A DNA stretch of 64,000 bases from Sediminispirochaeta bajacaliforniensis DSM 16054 (GTDB lineage Bacteria; Spirochaetota; Spirochaetia; DSM-16054; Sediminispirochaetaceae), in assembly GCF_000378205.1 (NCBI RefSeq), contig NZ_KB899415.1, positions 62,001 to 126,000 on the forward strand, given 5' to 3'. Shown here piece by piece: positions 59,978-64,000 of the stretch; within the stretch, counting starts at the first letter, position 1; each line of letters opens with the position of its first letter. The notes under the pieces were generated by a model, which searched no databases, was not told where the DNA came from, and saw only the letters and a program-made list of their open reading frames with translations. A program made the position numbers and the translations under genes.

Positions 59978-60730
59978 GTGAGTCTTCTTCCGAAGATGCA
60001 GCCGCTCGATGCGCCTCCGATCAGTGCGGAGCGTAAGAGGGAGTTGCAGCTATTTGAAAAACATGTTGGTATCAGGTTCAGGAAGCTCGAATTCCTGAAC
60101 CTTGCTTTTTCCCATCGTTCTTTTGCAAACGAACAGGGGAGTAATATCGACAACAACGAAAAACTCGAATTCCTTGGCGACAGTGTTTTAGGGCTGGTAG
60201 TCAGTGAATATCTTTTTGCACTTCTTCCCGATAAGGCTGAAGGCGATCTTGCACGGGTAAAGTCTTTTGTTGTAAGTGAAGACAGCCTTGCCGAAATCGC
60301 CCGTAAGATTAAGGTTGATAATTATATTCTGATTGGTAAAGGGGAAGAATATTCGGGAGGTCGTAACAAAAAAGCGATTCTCGCCGATTGTATGGAAGCT
60401 ATTATCGGTTCTTTTTATCTCGATTCCGGTTTCAAGGCCGCACGTTCTTTTGTTTTGAAATACCTGATTCCTGAAATCAATAAGGTTCTTGAGAATCGGC
60501 ACAAAAAGGACTACAAGACGCTTCTGCAGGAATATGTGCAAAAGCAGTTTAAAAGTTATCCTCGTTACTCACTGGTGAAAAAGACGGGACCGGATCATGA
60601 TAGAACCTTCTGGATCGAAGTAAAGATCGACGGAAAGGTCTACGGTCCGGGAAAGGGAAAAAACAAGAAAGAGGCAGAGCAACATGCCGCCGGCTTGGCA
60701 TATCGCAAGCTAACCGGCGAAGAAGATTAG
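59978..60730 (+). CDS. rnc: Ribonuclease III
   Basis: A 250-residue double-strand-specific RNase. Catalytic signature NNEKLEFLGDSVLGLVVSEYLF, second acidic site AILADCMEAIIGSFYLDSGF, and a C-terminal dsRNA-binding domain (YKTLLQEYVQKQFKSYPRYSLV, ending KNKKEAEQHAAGLAYRKL). It starts at GTG 59978, 6 bp after acpP. Confidence 0.97.
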   Translation: MSLLPKMQPLDAPPISAERKRELQLFEKHVGIRFRKLEFLNLAFSHRSFANEQGSNIDNNEKLEFLGDSVLGLVVSEYLFALLPDKAEGDLARVKSFVVSEDSLAEIARKIKVDNYILIGKGEEYSGGRNKKAILADCMEAIIGSFYLDSGFKAARSFVLKYLIPEINKVLENRHKKDYKTLLQEYVQKQFKSYPRYSLVKKTGPDHDRTFWIEVKIDGKVYGPGKGKNKKEAEQHAAGLAYRKLTGEED

Positions 60731-60751
60731 GACGTCTGTCGGATCGTTCCT

Positions 60752-62107
60752 TTAATCAATTTGTTGATGGAGGCTCTTTGCTATGGCGAGGAGCCTCTCT
60801 TTTTTATTCATCTCAGGGTCATCGAGAACGGCTTCCAGAAGCTGATCCAAAATGGTTCCCAGCAGTGGGCCCGCAGGAATTCCCTCTTTCATCAAATCTT
60901 TTCCATTGACAGCAAGGTCTCGGAGCGTAAGTGCCGTATCCTTGTCCAGAACCGCTTGAATCCGTTTAGCGAAGGACGTAAGATTGGTTGCTTCCATTGT
61001 TCTTGCCGTCATGCCGTACTGATCGGCCAGCCGCAACGCAAAAAGATCGTTGATATGCTCCCTTCCGACCCGGGAGATGAAACGGCGTACTGCGGCATCG
61101 CTCCAATCGTCGGTGTAGTAGAACATGTGATGTTTTACGAGGTGACACACCGTATCGGTTTGGGCGTTGGAAAAACGAAGCCGCTGCATGATTTCTCGTG
61201 CAATCTTTTCCGATTCGATCTCATGACGATGGAAGGTGGGAAAGCCATCTTCATCGGTCGATAGCGTGACGGCCTTGCCAGTATCGTGGAACAGTGCCGC
61301 AAGACGAATGAGAAGTCTATCGGCCGGCGCACCGTCACAGGCGTAGAGACTATGATCGAGAACATCGAAGCTGTGAAATCCTTTTTGGGTGATTCCGCGG
61401 CAGCGTGAGAGTTCCGGTAGAATATCGGACAAGATACCGCTCTTTTCCATTACCAGGAAACCTATGGAAGGTTTTTCGGCATCGAGCATTTTGACGATCT
61501 CGTCGCGTATCCGTTCCAAAGAAACGTTGGAAAGCTGGAAGCGGCAGGAGCTGAGCGCTTTTTCTGTCTGCTCCTCAAGTCGAAAACCAAGTTGGGCGGT
61601 AAATCGACAGGCCCGTAAGAGACGCAGACCGTCTTCGGCAAAACGAATTTGGGGATCTCCTATGGCCCGTATCAGCTTACGCTTGATATCGGCTCGGCCG
61701 TCATGGGGATCGATAAGTTTTCCGGTATTCAGGTTGATGGCCATCGCATTGATGGTAAAATCCCGTCGGGATAAATCTTCATAAATATCGCCGGTATAGG
61801 TCACCGCATCAGGACGCCTGCCGTCGCTGTAATCCGCATCGATTCTGAAGGTGGTTACCTCGTATTTTTCCTGCTTGAAAAGAACCGTTACCGTCCCATG
61901 TTTTATTCCGGTGGGAATGACACGGCGAAACATCGAAATTACCTCGGCGGGGGGGGCATCGGTGGCGAAATCCCAATCACTTGGTTTCCAGCCGGCAACC
62001 ATATTGCGTACAGCACCGCCGACAAGATAGCATTCACGACCCCGTTGAAAAAAGATCTCACCGAATAAGCGTATATTCTTGGGTAAAGCAAAGTTTTTCC
62101 GAATCAT
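60752..62107 (-). CDS. CCA tRNA nucleotidyltransferase / poly(A) polymerase family
   Basis: A 451-residue class II nucleotidyltransferase. The head domain has YLVGGAVRNMVAGWKPSDWDFATDA (catalytic DxD as DWD), then DLSRRDFTINAMAINL and the DGLRLLRACRFTAQLGF block. An HD domain lies at about 255-355 (LAALFHDTGKAVTL, ending VCHLVKHHMFYYTD). The encoded tRNA-Gly lacks CCA, so such an enzyme is needed. CCA-adding versus poly(A) activity cannot be separated by eye. It converges on rnc with 21 bp between. Confidence 0.9.
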   Translation of the reverse strand: MIRKNFALPKNIRLFGEIFFQRGRECYLVGGAVRNMVAGWKPSDWDFATDAPPAEVISMFRRVIPTGIKHGTVTVLFKQEKYEVTTFRIDADYSDGRRPDAVTYTGDIYEDLSRRDFTINAMAINLNTGKLIDPHDGRADIKRKLIRAIGDPQIRFAEDGLRLLRACRFTAQLGFRLEEQTEKALSSCRFQLSNVSLERIRDEIVKMLDAEKPSIGFLVMEKSGILSDILPELSRCRGITQKGFHSFDVLDHSLYACDGAPADRLLIRLAALFHDTGKAVTLSTDEDGFPTFHRHEIESEKIAREIMQRLRFSNAQTDTVCHLVKHHMFYYTDDWSDAAVRRFISRVGREHINDLFALRLADQYGMTARTMEATNLTSFAKRIQAVLDKDTALTLRDLAVNGKDLMKEGIPAGPLLGTILDQLLEAVLDDPEMNKKERLLAIAKSLHQQID

Positions 62108-62147
62108 CTTTATTTTCTTATCAGCCAGCCTTGTTTTGTGTCAAGCG

Positions 62148-62176
62148 AAAAAAAGGACCGGCAGGAATGCCGGTCC
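62148..62176 (-). terminator. Terminator of flaB
   Basis: A 9-bp stem GGACCGGCA/TGCCGGTCC with a 4-nt loop, followed on the minus strand by seven T. Confidence 0.9.
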
Positions 62177-62199
62177 TTCGATTCGTGTTCCACTTTGTG

Positions 62200-63072
62200 T
62201 TACTGGAGCAGCTGGAGAACCGACTGGGTTTTCGTGTTTGCCTGGGCAAGCATGGCAGTTGAAGACTGGACGAGAATCTGGTTCTTTGTGTATCTAACCA
62301 TCTCATCTGCCATATCGGTGTCTCTGATTCTGCTTTCAGCCGCCTGCAGGTTTTCAGAACCTACAGCCAGACCCCTGGTAGCATGCTCAAGACGGTTCTG
62401 ATAGGCTCCGAGGTCCGCACGCTGCTTGTTGACCTTCCGAAGGGCCGAATCAATTACGGAGATCGAAATGTTGGCGCTGTCGGGGGTCGACATGGAGATG
62501 AAGGTAGCGGCGTGAGCCATGGCTCCGAGTCCCTGAATCCCGAGTCCCTGGGCGGTCATGGTGCCGATGAAAATGCGTTCCCGCTGATCCATGTTGGCAC
62601 CGATGTGGAGCCACATGCTTGCGGTTACCGAATTCTCTCCGGTTTCCCGCGCAAAACGGCCGGTAAGCATGTTCATGCCATTGAACTGTGCATGACTTGC
62701 GATTCTGTTGACTTCGTCGACCAGCTGGCTGATTTCGACCTGAATCTGCATGCGGTCTTCATCGGTGTATACACCGTTGGAACTCTGGACAGCCAATTCT
62801 CTCATCCTTTGAAGAATATCCTGAGTTTCCTGCAAATACCCTTCTGTACTCTGTATAAAAGAGATACCGTTCTGGGCATTTCGTTCCGCCTGGACCAGGC
62901 CCCTGATCTGGCTACGCATTTTCTCGCTTACGGCAAGTCCTGATGCATCGTCGCCGGCACGGTTTATACGAAGTCCAGAAGAGAGCTTTTCCATGTTCTT
63001 GTCGACATTGAAGTTGTTGAACTTGTTCTGGCGCTGAGCGAAGATGGCGCTCATGTTGTGATTGATAATCAT
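62200..63072 (-). CDS. flaB: Periplasmic flagellar core protein FlaB (flagellin)
   Basis: A 290-residue flagellin of the spirochaete core type. The N-terminal D0/D1 is [59 protein letters not shown] and the C-terminal D0 ends [20 protein letters not shown]. The variable centre is short, as in FlaB proteins that assemble without an outer domain. AAGGAGG lies 6 nt before ATG 63072, and a sigma28-like promoter sits 50 bp upstream. Only one copy is in this window; spirochaetes usually have several. Confidence 0.96.
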   Translation of the reverse strand: MIINHNMSAIFAQRQNKFNNFNVDKNMEKLSSGLRINRAGDDASGLAVSEKMRSQIRGLVQAERNAQNGISFIQSTEGYLQETQDILQRMRELAVQSSNGVYTDEDRMQIQVEISQLVDEVNRIASHAQFNGMNMLTGRFARETGENSVTASMWLHIGANMDQRERIFIGTMTAQGLGIQGLGAMAHAATFISMSTPDSANISISVIDSALRKVNKQRADLGAYQNRLEHATRGLAVGSENLQAAESRIRDTDMADEMVRYTKNQILVQSSTAMLAQANTKTQSVLQLLQ

Positions 63073-63121
63073 GCAATCCTCCTTGAAATGGTGAAGCGGA
63101 CATCCTTGTCCTTCATATTAG

Positions 63122-63148
63122 ATATCGGTAGTGTGAGGTGGAAGTTTA
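63122..63148 (-). promoter_or_regulatory. Sigma28-type promoter of flaB
   Basis: Minus strand: TAAA (63148-63145), a 15-bp spacer, ACCGATAT (63129-63122). The consensus is TAAA-N15-GCCGATAA, so six of eight -10 bases match, and the spacing is exact. Confidence 0.75.
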
Positions 63149-63215
63149 CCTTTTTTTTCAAGATACTTGAGACAAGCGATACTGTTAGAAATCCGTTAGT
63201 TGGGAATGGCTCCCG

Positions 63216-63244
63216 TTGAGAGGCAGCGCCGGATCGGATACACT
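63216..63244 (+). promoter_or_regulatory. Promoter of the phosphofructokinase gene
   Basis: TTGAGA (63216-63221), a 17-bp spacer and TACACT (63239-63244), 20 bp before ATG 63265. Confidence 0.6.
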
Positions 63245-63264
63245 ATGGGAACGAGAGGTGAGGA

Positions 63265-64000
63265 ATGAAGATTGGAATCCTTACGGCTGGTGGCGATTGC
63301 CCCGGTCTGAATGCGGCCATTCGCGGAGTGGGAAAGGCTGCGGTGCTTACCTACGGCATGGATGTGTATGGTATCTCGTCCGGTTTCCTCGGCATGATTG
63401 AGCTTGAATATAGAAATTTAAGTGAGCTGGACCTTTCAGGTATTCTGACCCTCGGTGGGACCATCCTTGGTACAAGCAGGGAAAAACCCTTCAAGGACCA
63501 ATCCTACGGCGAATATATTCGAAGTAAACCCGATATTATTTTCGACAATTACAAAAAGCTCGGGCTTGATTGTTTGGTCTGTATCGGCGGCAACGGGACC
63601 ATGAAAACGGCGTCGAAGCTTTCCGACTATGGTTTGAATATCATTGGCATTCCAAAAACAATTGACAACGATGTGTGGGGAACCGAACTCTCCTTCGGCT
63701 TTGATTCCGCCATGATGGTTGCGACCGAAGCCCTTGATCGGATCCATACCACCGCAAACAGCCACAAGCGGATCATGGTGATCGAGGTAATGGGACACCA
63801 TGCGGGCTGGCTCGCCCTTTATTCAGGGATTGCCGGGGGAGGGGATCTTATTCTTATTCCGGAGATTCCCTACGATGAATCGGTTGTGAGCGACTATCTA
63901 ACCGAGCGTAATCGTCAGGGAAAACCCTATTCGATCGTTGTTGTCGCAGAGGGAATAGATTTTCCTAAAAAGAAGAAAAAGAAAAAAAGTGCCGCGAACT
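63265..64000 (+). CDS. 6-phosphofructokinase family (partial, right edge)
   Basis: The frame is open to the window end (245 codons). It begins MKIGILTAGGDCPGLNAAIRG, then CIGGNGTMKTASKL, PKTIDNDVWGTELSFGFDSA and EVMGHHAGWLAL, all core PFK motifs. The cofactor positions (E. coli 104 and 124) read Gly (in GGNGT) and Lys (in PKTIDND). Gly suggests ATP, Lys is typical of PPi enzymes, and the combination occurs in ATP-using plant and trypanosome enzymes. Asp103 is replaced by Asn. A run of lysines (PKKKKKKKSAAN) lies at the cut end. GAGAGGTGAGG precedes the ATG. Confidence 0.9.
   Translation, partial: MKIGILTAGGDCPGLNAAIRGVGKAAVLTYGMDVYGISSGFLGMIELEYRNLSELDLSGILTLGGTILGTSREKPFKDQSYGEYIRSKPDIIFDNYKKLGLDCLVCIGGNGTMKTASKLSDYGLNIIGIPKTIDNDVWGTELSFGFDSAMMVATEALDRIHTTANSHKRIMVIEVMGHHAGWLALYSGIAGGGDLILIPEIPYDESVVSDYLTERNRQGKPYSIVVVAEGIDFPKKKKKKKSAAN

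Noticed and set aside
63436-63801. Minus-strand 121-codon frame inside the phosphofructokinase gene
   Set aside because: Antisense to conserved PFK motifs.

Overview
The window looks like chromosome of a free-living, motile spirochaete, most like Sediminispirochaeta/Spirochaeta. The pointers are a FlaB-type flagellin with a sigma28-like promoter, a Pur-domain protein-rnhB-smc block in the order I recall from Borrelia, a motility-associated DUF115 protein, many short lipoproteins and a large double-Cache-free MCP. This is inference from gene content; no rRNA is present.

Layout. 1-4.1 kb: two-component genes (end of a histidine kinase, a NarL-type regulator, two REC-headed kinases). 4.2-12 kb: lepA, a DUF115 protein, a parvulin-type chaperone, a C-terminal J-domain protein, an exported protein and a thioredoxin/CcdA-like membrane protein. 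12-17.4 kb: an MCP, an orphan beta-class DNA methyltransferase, a degenerate sensor kinase and a PAS-LuxR protein.

17.7-41.8 kb is an accessory transport region and the most interesting part. It holds three separate FbpABC/AfuABC-type ABC transporters (binding protein, fused two-domain permease, ATPase). Each has its own catabolic genes, and three repressor-type regulators have candidate palindromic operators that can be read directly. System 1 (GntR/LacI chimera, operator TGGATATATCCA) carries a cytoplasmic GH63-like glycosidase. System 2 (LacI, operator core CACACGTGTG) carries a MINPP/phytase-like histidine phosphatase lipoprotein, a Cof-type HAD phosphatase and a PfkB kinase resembling Thermotoga TM0415. 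System 3 (LacI, operator ATACTTAAACGTTTAAGTAT) carries a PHP-domain phosphoesterase, a second HAD protein and a second TM0415-like kinase. My reading is that systems 2 and 3 scavenge phosphorylated polyols, probably inositol phosphates derived from phytate, and that system 1 imports an anionic glycoside such as glucosyl- or mannosylglycerate. The usual 'iron transporter' label would be misleading here.

42-64 kb is mostly housekeeping: a DUF362 ferredoxin, two lipoproteins, tRNA-Gly(TCC), Pur-domain protein/rnhB/smc, a lipoprotein with an 11-G tract, ffh-rpsP-khpA-rimM-trmD-rplS running into a FliK-like/FlhB-like/HD-GYP/yraN run, a PadR regulator, two exported proteins, coaD-rpmF-acpP-rnc, a CCA-adding enzyme, flaB and the start of a phosphofructokinase gene cut by the window end.

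Three genes (lepA, coaD, the J-domain gene) have an ATG exactly 8 nt after a good -10 box and no Shine-Dalgarno, which suggests leaderless mRNAs. Function calls come from reading motifs in the translations; no database search was run.
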